Assembly (NCBI GenBank): GCA_031082155.1
Contig: JAVHLL010000022.1
Span: forward strand, 1-47,978
DNA from: Thermodesulfovibrionales bacterium
GTDB taxonomy: Bacteria > Nitrospirota > Thermodesulfovibrionia > Thermodesulfovibrionales > SM23-35
Length of the DNA stretch: 47,978 bases
Direction of reading: 5' to 3'
Shown here: positions 8,511 to 16,910 of the stretch, one piece after another
How positions within the stretch are numbered: position 1 is the first letter of the stretch
Layout of the letters: every line of letters starts with the position of its first letter
Made by a program: the position numbers and the translations under genes
Notes under the pieces: generated by a model
Told to the model about the DNA's origin: nothing
Databases searched by the model: none
Seen by the model: the letters and a program-made list of their open reading frames with translations, nothing else

Positions 8511-9923
8511 CTATCGTTCTTTTCGGTTAACCCCTGTCCGGTACACCGCATCTGATACCGCAGAAGCTACTGCCTGTACTACTTTCCGATCAAAGATACT
8601 CGGTATGAGGTACTCTTCGCTTAAATGCTTTTCGTCGACAACGGATGCAATCGCCTGCGCTGCGGCTATCTTGATCTCTTCGTTCACCATCGTTGCACGG
8701 GAATCGAGAAGCCCCCTGAACAGACCGGGAAAACAGAGCATATTGTTGATCTGGTTCGGATAGTCGGAGCGGCCTGTCGCAAGAATTCTCACATAAGGGG
8801 AAGCTTCTTCCGGGGAGATTTCAGGGTCAGGATTCGCGAGCGCAAACACAATCCGTTCCTCTGCCATGAGCTTGATATCTTCTGTTTTTATTACATCAGA
8901 CGCGGAAACGCCGATAAAGACGTCTGCGTGGACTAATGCATCTGAGATACTTCCCTGTAGCCTTTTTTTGTTTGTATGCTCTGCAATCCACTGTTTAGAC
9001 GGGTTCATATGGTTTTTTCTTCCCTGATGGAGAATGCCTTCCCTGTCGCAGACAATGATATGGTTCACCCCAATCTCCAGAAGAATTTTGCAGATCGCTG
9101 TTCCGGCAGCCCCGGCACCTGAGATGACCACCTTCATGTGTTCAAGAGGTTTTTTCACAATCTTGCCCGCATTGAGCAGGGCGGCGAGAGTAACGACCGC
9201 AGTTCCGTGCTGGTCGTCGTGAAAAACGGGGATGTCGAGTTCCTGCTTCAGCCTTTCCTCAATTTCAAAACAGCGTGGAGCAGAAATGTCCTCGAGGTTG
9301 ATTCCTCCGAAAGCCGGCGAGATATAGTGTATCGTTTTTACAATTTCTCCGGTATCCTGCGTTGCAAGGCAGAGAGGAAAGGCATCGATATCCGCAAACT
9401 CCTTGAAGAGCATCGCCTTGCCCTCCATCACCGGCAGCGCGGCTTCAGGCCCGATATTGCCCAGACCGAGGACAGCGCTTCCGTCGGTGATTATGGCGAC
9501 CGAGTTTCTCTTGATGGTGAACTTGTATGCCTTATTTCGGTCGTGGTGGATTGCCATGCATATGCGGCTTACCCCCGGGGTGTAGACACGGGAAAGATCG
9601 TTCCGGTTTCTGACGGGTATCTTGTTATGAATTTCTATCTTCCCCCCTTGATGCATAAGAAATGTCCTGTCGGTGACATGAATTACCCTGACCGCACCGA
9701 CCCTCTTCACCGATTCGACAATCTGTTTTTCATGTTCCTCATCGCGGGCGTTGACTGTTATGTCTCTTACAATGACCCCTTTCCCTGTCCGCACTATGTC
9801 TACCGCCATAACGTCACCGTCGATCTCGCTGATTGCGGTCGCAATCTTGCCGAAGATGCCGGGCTGATGAGGCATCTCGAGTCTCAGTGTTATCGCGTAA
9901 CTTGGACCTGGCGTTCTTGTCAT
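8511..9923 (-). CDS. NAD-dependent malic enzyme with N-terminal ACT domain
   Basis: Oxidative decarboxylation of malate to pyruvate, linking the TCA cycle to pyruvate and acetyl-CoA pools. An ACT domain (about 8-85, starting [18 protein letters not shown]) precedes the catalytic part, which suggests allosteric control by an amino acid or other small ligand. Catalytic-domain landmarks are YTPGVSRIC, the [25 protein letters not shown] run, the [11 protein letters not shown] metal/substrate block and the Rossmann motif [14 protein letters not shown]. At 470 residues it is the short bacterial type without a phosphotransacetylase tail. The ATG has no Shine-Dalgarno sequence, but TATAAT ends 6 nt upstream, suggesting a leaderless mRNA. 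fdhD follows after 3 nt. Confidence 0.93.
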   Translation of the reverse strand: MTRTPGPSYAITLRLEMPHQPGIFGKIATAISEIDGDVMAVDIVRTGKGVIVRDITVNARDEEHEKQIVESVKRVGAVRVIHVTDRTFLMHQGGKIEIHNKIPVRNRNDLSRVYTPGVSRICMAIHHDRNKAYKFTIKRNSVAIITDGSAVLGLGNIGPEAALPVMEGKAMLFKEFADIDAFPLCLATQDTGEIVKTIHYISPAFGGINLEDISAPRCFEIEERLKQELDIPVFHDDQHGTAVVTLAALLNAGKIVKKPLEHMKVVISGAGAAGTAICKILLEIGVNHIIVCDREGILHQGRKNHMNPSKQWIAEHTNKKRLQGSISDALVHADVFIGVSASDVIKTEDIKLMAEERIVFALANPDPEISPEEASPYVRILATGRSDYPNQINNMLCFPGLFRGLLDSRATMVNEEIKIAAAQAIASVVDEKHLSEEYLIPSIFDRKVVQAVASAVSDAVYRTGVNRKER

Positions 9924-9929
9924 AGGATT

Positions 9930-9935
9930 ATTATA
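9930..9935 (-). promoter_or_regulatory. -10 box placed for leaderless transcription of the malic enzyme gene
   Basis: On the minus strand TATAAT (9935 to 9930) is followed by six bases, AATCCT, then the ATG at 9923. A start 7 nt after a -10 box falls on the A of ATG. The -35 region is poor (TTCATG at a 17-nt spacing) and lies within an ATTCATGAAT palindrome, 9949-9958. Confidence 0.5.
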
Positions 9936-10057
9936 CAGCCAATCGCAGTATTCATGAATATGGTTTCCTGCAACAGGCGAAAGTGTATGCTATGCGTTAT
10001 ACTTTTTTCATCAAAGATGTCGCTTGCATGAGCTTCATCTTTTATGCATCTTTGCAT

Positions 10058-10552
10058 TTAATAACAGATGGATATCACAACGAAAGAAGCTGTACCGTCA
10101 GGTCTGCGCACAATAATTTCTTCACCCTCTGTTTTGCGTAACAATGCTTTCGCCATCGGGGAATCAATACTGATAAAACCTCTGTCAGCATCAAATTCAT
10201 CAGGACCGACAATACGATATCGGTACATATTCCCATCGGTATCCTCAATTTCAACCCATGCGCCAAAAAAAACTCTTGAAGTATCTTTAGGTATTCTATC
10301 CACTACAATCAACTCGTTCAATCTGCCCGTAAGAAACCGTATGCGGGAATCAATTTGTCGCAACTGTTTTTTTCCGTAGATATACTCTGCATTCTCGGAA
10401 CGATCCCCCATAGCAGCAGCCTCAGCAACCGCCTGGGTAACCTGGGGGCGTTTGATCTTCCAGAGATAGGAGAGTTCCTCACTTAAATGTTTATGTCCTT
10501 CAGGGGTAATATACGGTGAGACGTTTGTTTTATTCGGGAAAGGTTTGCTCAC
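10058..10552 (-). CDS. greB: Transcription elongation/cleavage factor GreB
   Basis: Binds the RNA polymerase secondary channel and stimulates cleavage of backtracked transcripts. The 164 residues read YITPEGHKHLSEELSYLW at 14-31, the tip MGDRSENAEYIYGKK at 48-62 with the catalytic acidic pair D50 and E53, then VFFGAWVEIED and RIVGPDEFD...ISIDSPMAKALL. The LSYLWK and FFGAWVEIED segments are GreB rather than GreA hallmarks. The start is a GTG (MSKPFPNK) with AAGGAA about 5 nt upstream. That ribosome-binding site directly abuts the T-run of the terminator at 10559-10590. Confidence 0.93.
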   Translation of the reverse strand: MSKPFPNKTNVSPYITPEGHKHLSEELSYLWKIKRPQVTQAVAEAAAMGDRSENAEYIYGKKQLRQIDSRIRFLTGRLNELIVVDRIPKDTSRVFFGAWVEIEDTDGNMYRYRIVGPDEFDADRGFISIDSPMAKALLRKTEGEEIIVRRPDGTASFVVISICY

Positions 10553-10558
10553 AGTTCC

Positions 10559-10590
10559 TTAAAAAAGGGCGAGAAAAACCTCGCCCTATC
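10559..10590 (-). terminator. Rho-independent terminator between the 367-aa gene and greB
   Basis: On the minus strand GGGCGAG (10586-10580), loop GTTTTT and CTCGCCC (10573-10567) are followed by TTTTTT (10566-10561). It lies 21 nt after the stop of the upstream gene. Its T-run ends at the greB ribosome-binding site, so greB must be reached by read-through or by a promoter just upstream of the hairpin. Confidence 0.85.
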
Positions 10591-10611
10591 GTAATGTTAT
10601 TAACCTGAGAT

Positions 10612-11715
10612 TTAATGATAACTTACACCGCTGACAACAGCACTGACAAGGTCATCAGTCCATGTTTCAACTGCAACACCATTTTGCGTGGATATGCTGA
10701 TTGACTTTACCTTGCCCACGCCCTTTGCCAACCATATGGTCATCTCATTTGTTTCCGTGCTGCCATTCACAGTCAAAATACCCTTTAGCCTAAGGCAGTT
10801 ATTAAATGTTCCTGCGGGTACGGTTACGCTATCAATACCCTCAATACTAAATACATAAGAGACGGTTAAAGTAGCTGAACCACCGGTGCAATCTGTTTTA
10901 CTAACAGTAGAAGTAGAGGCATATGTTGATCCAATGGAGACTATAGCGCCTGATGCAATGATAGGCGGATTAAAATTGAACTGTTCCCAGCCGCAACCCG
11001 GTACGTCGTCAGCGTCATACTCTTTATGCCATGCAAGTCCATCATTGTTAGTCCATAGATAATAGTCTCCATCTTCATCTATAATCTTTGCAGCATCTAT
11101 GCTGTTGATTTTCTCTGTGCCTGATATAGTCTTTACAGTTAAATCATCATCATCTTCCCTGTATGTCCATGTATCTCCCTGGCCAAGTGGGAAATACTCT
11201 GACATCGTGAACGTTGTCCCATCATCAGGCGGATTGTCTGCTATCTTTATGCCAGTGAATTTCGCGTTCACTGTCAGTTTCCCTGTACCCGCTGAAGTTG
11301 TAATCACTGCAACAATTTTATATGTTCCTTTTATAGAACCATCTTTTTTCATCGTCCCGCTAGCTTTTGTTGAGGTGATAGTAACTACAGTATCGCCGGG
11401 GAATCCCGCATCCTGAAGATTATTTGCCAGAATAACCCCTACCAGCGATTCGTCAAGGTATACTGCAAAGTTATTTCCGACTATACCCCATGTTCCTAAC
11501 GTTATCCCATTAATTGTAAATTGACCATCAGTTTCAAATGACCAAGTGTCTGAGAAGTCATCAGTATATTTGGCAGTTGCCACATTTTTTACTTTTGCAC
11601 TCACCTTTTCAATGACGTACATGTCCCATTCGCCTTCAACAAAGGCTTGTGCCTGATGGGAGAAAGCAATTAAGAAAACAGAGGTGATGAGAACCGCAAG
11701 TAGTTTTTTATACAC
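10612..11715 (-). CDS. Secreted protein of unknown function
   Basis: I do not recognise the family. The start is set at GTG 11715: AGGAGG (11724-11729) sits 8 nt upstream and translation then opens with VYKKLLAVLITSVFLIAFSHQAQA, an ideal signal peptide cleaved before FVEG. That gives 367 residues. The N-terminal half (about 25-165) is beta-rich and lipocalin-like in texture (GEWDMYVIEK, WSFETDGQFTINGITLGTWG). The C-terminal half starts with YFPLGQGDTWTYRED and ends with a block about a lipid- or lipoprotein-like adduct (IWLAKGVGKVKSIS), seen in assorted bacterial export proteins. Only two cysteine clusters are visible. A terminator follows at 10590. Confidence 0.7.
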   Translation of the reverse strand: MYKKLLAVLITSVFLIAFSHQAQAFVEGEWDMYVIEKVSAKVKNVATAKYTDDFSDTWSFETDGQFTINGITLGTWGIVGNNFAVYLDESLVGVILANNLQDAGFPGDTVVTITSTKASGTMKKDGSIKGTYKIVAVITTSAGTGKLTVNAKFTGIKIADNPPDDGTTFTMSEYFPLGQGDTWTYREDDDDLTVKTISGTEKINSIDAAKIIDEDGDYYLWTNNDGLAWHKEYDADDVPGCGWEQFNFNPPIIASGAIVSIGSTYASTSTVSKTDCTGGSATLTVSYVFSIEGIDSVTVPAGTFNNCLRLKGILTVNGSTETNEMTIWLAKGVGKVKSISISTQNGVAVETWTDDLVSAVVSGVSYH

Positions 11716-11804
11716 AAAAAATACCTCCTGTGGGAAAAAGAATGAATAGTATTGTATATGAAGAATATACAAAAAACAATGTGTTCTTTGTCGATCGATA
11801 TGAG

Positions 11805-11810
11805 ATTATA
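11805..11810 (-). promoter_or_regulatory. Possible -10 box for the secreted protein gene
   Basis: TATAAT on the minus strand, 90 nt before the GTG at 11715. The -35 region is weak. The leader between them includes the inverted repeat GTATAT (11754-11759) / ATATAC (11765-11770). Nothing else was found in the 246-nt gap between 11716 and 11961. Confidence 0.25.
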
Positions 11811-11961
11811 CTGCTTACATTTTTATCTGCTTCGTTATTGTTGAGTTCAGTCGCTTGGCCGCTGGAACGACTGGTTGGAAATCATCGCCTTTCTCTCTCT
11901 GTCCGCAAGATGTTCAAGTGGCATCGACTCCTCGTTCTTCCCTTTTTCCTTTAAGTTGGTG

Positions 11962-12798
11962 TCACTGTTTGACCAATTCCACCCGTCGGTTCTTAGCCTT
12001 TCCGTCTTCTGTATCGTTCGATGCAACAGGTGAAAGGGAAGCTACGCCATAAGACTTCAATCGTGAGACGGCTATCCCGTATTGAGAGGTCAGTGCTTTG
12101 GCCACTGCATCCGCACGGTCTTTTGAGAGTTTCATATTGGAATCAAAGGAACCAACGTTGTCCGTATGACCCACGACATATATATTCAGAGTGCCGTTAT
12201 TCTTAAGGAGCGTTGCTATTTCCGAAATAGCAGCGTCGGATTCGGGCTTTATCTCTGATTTCCCGGTGTCAAAGTATATGCCGTATACCGGAACGTGGCC
12301 GGTGGTATTGATGTCATTGCCCATCGCTGCTGCGTCGGCTACCACCTCCTGCTTCATTACCTCTTTTTCTACGATTGTCAGCCGGTACATGTTATTGTAG
12401 GCCCTGACCTCTACCCACGTCTCTTTGGCCTCTTTTTGGACCACGATGGTGGAGACTTTGTTGAAGTTGTCGTCGAAGACAACCTTTCCTCCAATCTTCT
12501 TGAGGGCGTCCTGGATGTTTCTGCGTATCTTTAATTCTCCGGGCTCCGCCGCACCCTTGTTCAGGCGGTATTCGATGTAGTACTTGTGTCCCTCGACGCT
12601 GACCGGCTTTTTGTCGTGGTCGATGAATCTATGACTGTTGAACTCAGTGTCCTTATAATTCGATACATGGAAGTCGGGCATCCTCGAAAGCAGGGGGTGG
12701 TCCTTGCCCCCTTTCTCATCCTGGTCGGCTGCCATAGAGAAACCGAAACTTGCCAGTACAAAGAACAGACTGAAGATTGCTGCCATAACTTTTTGCAT
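11962..12798 (-). CDS. OmpA-family outer-membrane/peptidoglycan-binding protein
   Basis: A 278-residue periplasmic or outer-membrane protein. A signal peptide ends near A23-A24 (FGFSMAAD). The middle (about 30-150) is a DUF4892-like or unassigned region with IEYRLNKGAAEPGELKIRRN and repeated beta segments. The C-terminal OmpA domain (about 165-278) has IYFDTGKSEIKPES, the peptidoglycan-contact block GHTDNVGSFDSNMKLSKDRADAV and the closing NRRVEL. AGGAGG lies 7-8 nt before the ATG. No classic eight-strand OmpA barrel is evident at the N terminus. Confidence 0.88.
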   Translation of the reverse strand: MQKVMAAIFSLFFVLASFGFSMAADQDEKGGKDHPLLSRMPDFHVSNYKDTEFNSHRFIDHDKKPVSVEGHKYYIEYRLNKGAAEPGELKIRRNIQDALKKIGGKVVFDDNFNKVSTIVVQKEAKETWVEVRAYNNMYRLTIVEKEVMKQEVVADAAAMGNDINTTGHVPVYGIYFDTGKSEIKPESDAAISEIATLLKNNGTLNIYVVGHTDNVGSFDSNMKLSKDRADAVAKALTSQYGIAVSRLKSYGVASLSPVASNDTEDGKAKNRRVELVKQ

Positions 12799-12827
12799 AT
12801 CATTGCCTCCTTGAATGTAAATGCATA

Positions 12828-12856
12828 AGAATACTGCATCGAAATAAAAATGTAAA
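12828..12856 (-). promoter_or_regulatory. Promoter of the OmpA-family gene
   Basis: On the minus strand TTTACA (12856-12851), a 17-nt spacer and TATTCT (12833-12828). Predicted transcription start near 12821 gives a short leader of about 23 nt that holds the AGGAGG ribosome-binding site. Confidence 0.5.
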
Positions 12857-13191
12857 CGCCTGTGATTAAGTATAACATGACATAATTTTTTATTAATTAA
12901 CGGTGTGTTTCCCCCTGTACTACCCAGGTCTGACTCCCTCTTATGCCATATGGTAATCTTTAGGATGTTATTTGGTGTTCAGGCTTTCTATTTTATATGT
13001 AGCGGTGATCATTTCCAACTTGTAACGTGAGGGATGTCGGGAATACGCACAGCGTTTGCTCCTGAGAAAGAGAGATTTCTCCGAAACCCATGAAATTTCT
13101 CCAAGAGGACGGTGGGGACCGGGTGAGCGACGGCCTTATTGAATCCCGGGCACGAGCCGAATCATTCTATTAAAGGACACAGATGACAGGG
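12857..13191. other. Non-coding stretch between the divergent ompA-like and thermonuclease genes
   Basis: No gene was found in these roughly 335 nt. Small structures only: the inverted repeat GAGAAA (13064-13069) / TTTCTC (13076-13081), with a second copy of ATTTCTCC about 20 nt later. An open frame of 19 codons from ATG 13034 has no family resemblance. It does not resemble a riboswitch class I know. Confidence 0.5.
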
Positions 13192-13197
13192 TATAAT
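13192..13197 (+). promoter_or_regulatory. -10 box placed for leaderless transcription of the thermonuclease gene
   Basis: TATAAT is followed by ACAAC and the ATG at 13203. No Shine-Dalgarno sequence precedes the ATG. No convincing -35 element is seen at 16-18 nt. Confidence 0.5.
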
Positions 13198-13202
13198 ACA
13201 AC

Positions 13203-13760
13203 ATGCCAACGAAGAAGAAACGGAGAAGCGGTAATTTTATCGCTATGGTTTTTTTCCTGCTGGCTGCCTTGTTCTATCTTGTGAACGAAAAATATCCTCT
13301 CGCAGGCAAACAGGAAGAAGAGCCCTATGTGTCTGTCATCGCGGTGCATGACGGAGATACCGTGAGTGTGCTTTTGGATAAAAAACAGGAAAAAATCAGG
13401 CTGATCGGAATCGATGCCCCCGAAATGGGACAGAAACCATGGGGAGAAGGGGCGAAAAACTATCTTGAGAGCATCCTGAATGCATCGGGACAGCAGGTCC
13501 GGATTGAACGTGATGTTGAAGAGAGAGACACATACGGACGTATGCTTGCATATTTCTGGACCACGAAAGGGGAAATGGTGAATGTCATGATGGTCAGGGG
13601 CGGGTTTGCAATGCTCTATACTTTTCCCCCTAATGTACGGTATGTTCACGAACTCACTGAGGCACAGACAGAAGCAAGAAATGCACGGGCAGGTGTGTGG
13701 AGTGAGAACGGGCTGCAGGAAAAACCGAGAGATTACCGGAAAGAAAACCCCAGGAAGTAA
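13203..13760 (+). CDS. Membrane-anchored thermonuclease (staphylococcal nuclease-like)
   Basis: Ca2+-dependent nuclease fold facing the periplasm or outside. A basic N terminus (MPTKKKRR) is followed by one transmembrane or uncleaved signal segment at about 13-30. The SNase OB-fold covers about 42-172: HDGDTVSV (49-56), RLIGIDAPEMG with the candidate catalytic R66 and E74 positions, and DTYGRMLAY with the second catalytic arginine. The C-terminal tail is basic (KPRDYRKENPRK). All three expected catalytic residues are present, so it should be active. Role: extracellular DNA or RNA degradation for nutrients, or DNA processing; not decidable here. Confidence 0.9.
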   Translation: MPTKKKRRSGNFIAMVFFLLAALFYLVNEKYPLAGKQEEEPYVSVIAVHDGDTVSVLLDKKQEKIRLIGIDAPEMGQKPWGEGAKNYLESILNASGQQVRIERDVEERDTYGRMLAYFWTTKGEMVNVMMVRGGFAMLYTFPPNVRYVHELTEAQTEARNARAGVWSENGLQEKPRDYRKENPRK

Positions 13761-13773
13761 CTCCCCCGGCAGA

Positions 13774-14424
13774 TCAGGACTTCTGATCCAGAACAGAGCT
13801 TTTAAACTCCCGGAGTATATCGCAGACCTCGTCAGTGTTGTCAACAAGCTTAATGAGGTTCATGTCTTCAGGTGATATTGTACTATGAGGGATAAGGTTT
13901 GTCGTGAACCAGTCGAGGAGGCCTTGCCAGTATTCCTTACCGAAGAGAATTATTGGGAACGGATAAATTTTCTTTGTTTGGGCGAGCGTGAGCGCTTCAA
14001 AAAGTTCATCCATGGTGCCAAAGCCGCCGGGGAAAATGATGAATGTGATGGAATATTTCACGAACATGAGTTTTCTGATAAAGAAATATCTGAATGAGAG
14101 CGAGAGGTCCTGGAAGTCGTTTCGTTCCTGCTCAGCCGGTATCTCGATGTTCAGTCCGACCGATTTGCTTTTCCCCTGTTTCGCCCCCTTGTTTGCTCCC
14201 TCCATAATGCCGGGGCCGCCGCCGGTGATGACCGCAAACCCCGCGTCTGAGAGTTTCTTCCCCAGTTCAACCGCTTTTTCATAGTGATATGATCCGGCTT
14301 TCATCCGCGAGCTCCCGAAGATTGCGACCGCAGGACCGAGTTCATTAAGGGTTTCGAACCCTTCTACAAGCTCTGATTGTATCCTGAAGACACGCCATGT
14401 TTCGGAATGTTTGAGGTCTTCCAT
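13774..14424 (-). CDS. LOG-family phosphoribohydrolase (TIGR00730 type)
   Basis: LOG-fold proteins hydrolyse nucleoside 5'-monophosphates (cytokinin ribotides in plants; purine or pyrimidine nucleotides in bacteria). Start at ATG 14424 (MEDLKHSETWRVF) is supported by AAGGAG 7 nt upstream; a longer frame to 14490 lacks one. The 216-residue protein has AIFGSSRMKAGSYHYEKA, the Rossmann GGGPGIMEGANKGA and the signature FPGGFGTMDELFEALT. The KLMFVKYSITFIIFPGG run matches the longer bacterial LOG subgroup. It converges on the thermonuclease gene and is divergent from lemA. Confidence 0.9.
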   Translation of the reverse strand: MEDLKHSETWRVFRIQSELVEGFETLNELGPAVAIFGSSRMKAGSYHYEKAVELGKKLSDAGFAVITGGGPGIMEGANKGAKQGKSKSVGLNIEIPAEQERNDFQDLSLSFRYFFIRKLMFVKYSITFIIFPGGFGTMDELFEALTLAQTKKIYPFPIILFGKEYWQGLLDWFTTNLIPHSTISPEDMNLIKLVDNTDEVCDILREFKSSVLDQKS

Positions 14425-14484
14425 GCGATTCTCCTTATTGATCGTTTTCCATAAGTTTAAATGAAATTTTATGAAAAAACCATT

Positions 14485-14512
14485 TTGCACTTCGTATGTC
14501 GTATGGTAAAGT
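14485..14512 (+). promoter_or_regulatory. Candidate promoter for lemA
   Basis: TTGCAC (14485-14490), 16-nt spacer, TAAAGT (14507-14512). Transcription would start near 14519. If correct, the upstream in-frame ATGs at 14461 and 14503 are not used. Confidence 0.3.
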
Positions 14513-14565
14513 GTAAGAGATATGCATGTATTAAGAGAGAAACCCGAAAATACGGGCAGCAGTCA

Positions 14566-15123
14566 GTGGTAGTCTGGGTTCTCATCCTCTCGGCAGTCAT
14601 CCCGCTGTTCTGGATAATCATAATTTACAACAGTCTCGTCTCGCTGAGAAACGATGTAACAAATGCCTGGCACCAGATTGACGTCCAGCTTAAGCGGCGC
14701 CATGACCTTATCCCCAATCTCGTATCTGTTGTGAAAGGATACATGGAGTATGAGCGGAATGTCCTGGAAAGGATAACGACTGTGAGGACAAAAGCAATAA
14801 CTGCGGCAGATATGCGGGCGAAGGCTGCCGCTGAGGACAGCCTGACCCAGTCTTTGAAAAGCCTCTTCGCAGTCATGGAAAATTATCCCGTGCTGAAAAG
14901 CAACGAGAATGTCATGGAACTTCAGGAGGAGCTTGTATCAACCGAGAATAAAATCGCTTTCTCAAGGCAATTATATAATGATCTGGTTGCCAATCTCGCA
15001 ACAAAAATCGAGATATTCCCGAACAATATGGTCTCATCACTCTTCGGGTTCAGGAAGACTGAATATTTCTCTGCAGACGGGCACGGAACTAACAATCTGC
15101 AGGGGACAGAAAAACACGAGTGA
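14566..15123 (+). CDS. lemA: LemA family protein
   Basis: Single-pass membrane protein of the LemA family. A transmembrane segment (VVWVLILSAVIPLFWIIIIY) leads into the invariant NSLVSLRNDVTNAWHQIDVQLKRR...DLIPNLV block, then a long helical region and the C-terminal FPNNMVSSLFGFRKTEYFSAD motif. The start is uncertain: GTG 14566 gives 185 residues, the normal family length, but has no Shine-Dalgarno sequence; ATG 14503 or 14461 would add 21 or 35 basic residues. LemA genes commonly sit beside M48-type peptidases, as here (80 nt before one). The molecular role of LemA is not established; membrane quality control is the usual suggestion. Confidence 0.88.
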   Translation: MVVWVLILSAVIPLFWIIIIYNSLVSLRNDVTNAWHQIDVQLKRRHDLIPNLVSVVKGYMEYERNVLERITTVRTKAITAADMRAKAAAEDSLTQSLKSLFAVMENYPVLKSNENVMELQEELVSTENKIAFSRQLYNDLVANLATKIEIFPNNMVSSLFGFRKTEYFSADGHGTNNLQGTEKHE

Positions 15124-15203
15124 AGAGCGAAGAGCCAAGAGCAGGAAGGGCATTGAAGATAGAGAGCATTTTAAATCTGTTTTGAGGAAGCAATAGCCCG
15201 TTT

Positions 15204-16841
15204 ATGCCCATAACCTTCATCGACATTGAAAAACAGAAAACAGCAAAGATAACCCTTCTTTTTCTCTTCTTGCTCTGTATGTACGTTCTGGTTACGATTG
15301 CATTATTTCAGGGCGCTCTGTTTTTTATTCCGTTTTTTTTCCTGAAACAAGAATTCCTTTTCTTCTGGAGCAACCCGTTATACCTCCTTTTTATTGTGGG
15401 ATTCTCCCTGGCTCTCGCCTCAATGCATTTTTTCTTTGCCACGCGCGGAGCGGTGAATTCGGTTATGAAGAGTGCCGGAGCAGTGCCGCCGGACCCGGAA
15501 GACGGAATACACAAGCGCCTGATGAATATTCTTGATGAAATTCAGGTCGTTACCGGGGACACGAGAAGGATACAGTGTCTGGTCATTCCGAGTCTTTCCA
15601 TGAACGCAGTTGCAGCGGCTGATATCGAAGGTGATGCAGCCATTGCAATTACTGAAGGACTGCTGTCACGGCTGACACGACCACAACTGGAGGCTGTACT
15701 GGCCCACGAAGCATACCATATCCTCTCGAACGATTGTATTGAAGCGACAGTTGCCACCAGCCTCTTTGGGGCATATGCTGCAATGCTTGATCAGATGGCA
15801 AGGATGGGTGAAGATGAGGAACGCGGCAGTGGGGGAATACATCCGGCCTTTTTTCTCTTCTGGATTCTTGTGAAGCTCAGTCATATGCTTGCGATGTTCA
15901 TCTCAAGGGAACGGGAATACAGGGCAGATGCTGCATCGGTGAGGATGACGAAAAATCCGGTGGCTCTCGCGGAAGCGCTCCACTCGATATCCCGGAACTG
16001 GTCAGGATCTGGGTTTATAGGCAGCGGCCTCGAAATGCTCTGTTTTGCAGACCCTCAGGGAAGCGAATTTGACGAATCTTCGGGATACTGGGAAAACCTT
16101 ATGTCTACCCATCCGCCAATTCGGAAAAGAATAAAGGTCCTGTTAAGAATGGCTCATTTGCCTCTTGCAGCACTCTCTGAAAGGAGGAAGCATGAAACAG
16201 TTCCTGTATCAGGGATCCCGTCTCCGCCTCCGGTGTATTATGCCCTTAGCCCGGAACAGCACTGGAAGGGACCCTTTATGCTCCCGGAGCTCGCTGCGTT
16301 GCCATGGCTTTCTCCCGGAAGCTGGATAAGCAGGGGCAATGAACATGAAATCGAGCGGGCATCTGAAAATATTGCAGTCAATGCACTATTCACCGACCGC
16401 ACCGGTAAGGGGGTAGGCTCATCCGAGCGGTTCTCATGCCCTCATTGCAATCAGAAATTGTACGGAATTTCTTATGAGAGGGCGAAACTCTATGAATGCC
16501 GTTTCTGCAGGGGGGTGCTTGTTCAAAGCACGAAAATACCGAGAATCATCGTGAGAAGGGAAAAAGACTGTACAGAAAGAATAGCTGTGCTTGCCCAGGC
16601 GGTTATGGCTGATAATCAGAAGAAGTTGACGATGAAGAAATTGCAGAAGATTACAGAAAAGGCACTGAATCTTGTTCCATGCCCGGAGTGCAGAAATCTC
16701 ATGATGCGGAGATTTTACAGCCTCGCCTATCTTATTGAGATCGACCGGTGTACCTATTGCGACCTGACATGGTTTGATAAGGATGAACTGGAAATGCTCC
16801 AGTGTGTCATTGAGTACAAAATGACAACAAAAATGGAGTGA
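15204..16841 (+). CDS. M48-family membrane metalloprotease with C-terminal zinc ribbons
   Basis: An HtpX/Ste24-type peptidase of 545 residues. Two or three transmembrane helices lie at about 15-47 and 53-80, and another hydrophobic helix at about 213-233. Zinc ligands are HEAYH (168-172) and E238 in REREYRADA. The C-terminal third is unusual: C412/C415 with C432/C435, then C493/C496 with C516/C519, two four-cysteine zinc ribbons, the second of zf-TFIIB type (DRCTYCDLTWFDKDELE). They probably bind substrate or a partner on the cytoplasmic side. LemA lies just upstream, a recurrent pairing. No clear ribosome-binding site; GAGGAAG is 15 nt upstream. Confidence 0.88.
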   Translation: MPITFIDIEKQKTAKITLLFLFLLCMYVLVTIALFQGALFFIPFFFLKQEFLFFWSNPLYLLFIVGFSLALASMHFFFATRGAVNSVMKSAGAVPPDPEDGIHKRLMNILDEIQVVTGDTRRIQCLVIPSLSMNAVAAADIEGDAAIAITEGLLSRLTRPQLEAVLAHEAYHILSNDCIEATVATSLFGAYAAMLDQMARMGEDEERGSGGIHPAFFLFWILVKLSHMLAMFISREREYRADAASVRMTKNPVALAEALHSISRNWSGSGFIGSGLEMLCFADPQGSEFDESSGYWENLMSTHPPIRKRIKVLLRMAHLPLAALSERRKHETVPVSGIPSPPPVYYALSPEQHWKGPFMLPELAALPWLSPGSWISRGNEHEIERASENIAVNALFTDRTGKGVGSSERFSCPHCNQKLYGISYERAKLYECRFCRGVLVQSTKIPRIIVRREKDCTERIAVLAQAVMADNQKKLTMKKLQKITEKALNLVPCPECRNLMMRRFYSLAYLIEIDRCTYCDLTWFDKDELEMLQCVIEYKMTTKME

Positions 16842-16896
16842 TACTTGAGCTTCTGGCACTGAGACAGCGTCTGCTTAATTCAGGATGAGAATCTGA

Positions 16897-16902
16897 TATA
16901 AT
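16897..16902 (+). promoter_or_regulatory. Extended -10 box placed for leaderless transcription of the RNase J gene
   Basis: TGATATAAT: an extended -10 (TGn) with TATAAT at 16897-16902, followed by AAAGTTCA and the GTG at 16911. No Shine-Dalgarno sequence is present, and no good -35 element. Confidence 0.5.
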
Positions 16903-16910
16903 AAAGTTCA

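Noticed and set aside
11730-11954. A 74-codon plus-strand frame in the gap before the OmpA-family gene
   Set aside because: No ribosome-binding site, no recognisable motif, and it overlaps the leader and promoter region of the secreted protein gene.
13034-13093. 19-codon frame (MSGIRTAFAPEKERF...) in the non-coding stretch upstream of the thermonuclease
   Set aside because: Too short, no ribosome-binding site and no similarity recognised.
14425-14490. Longer LOG protein starting at 14490
   Set aside because: The internal ATG 14424 has AAGGAG at proper spacing and the extra residues are not part of the LOG fold.
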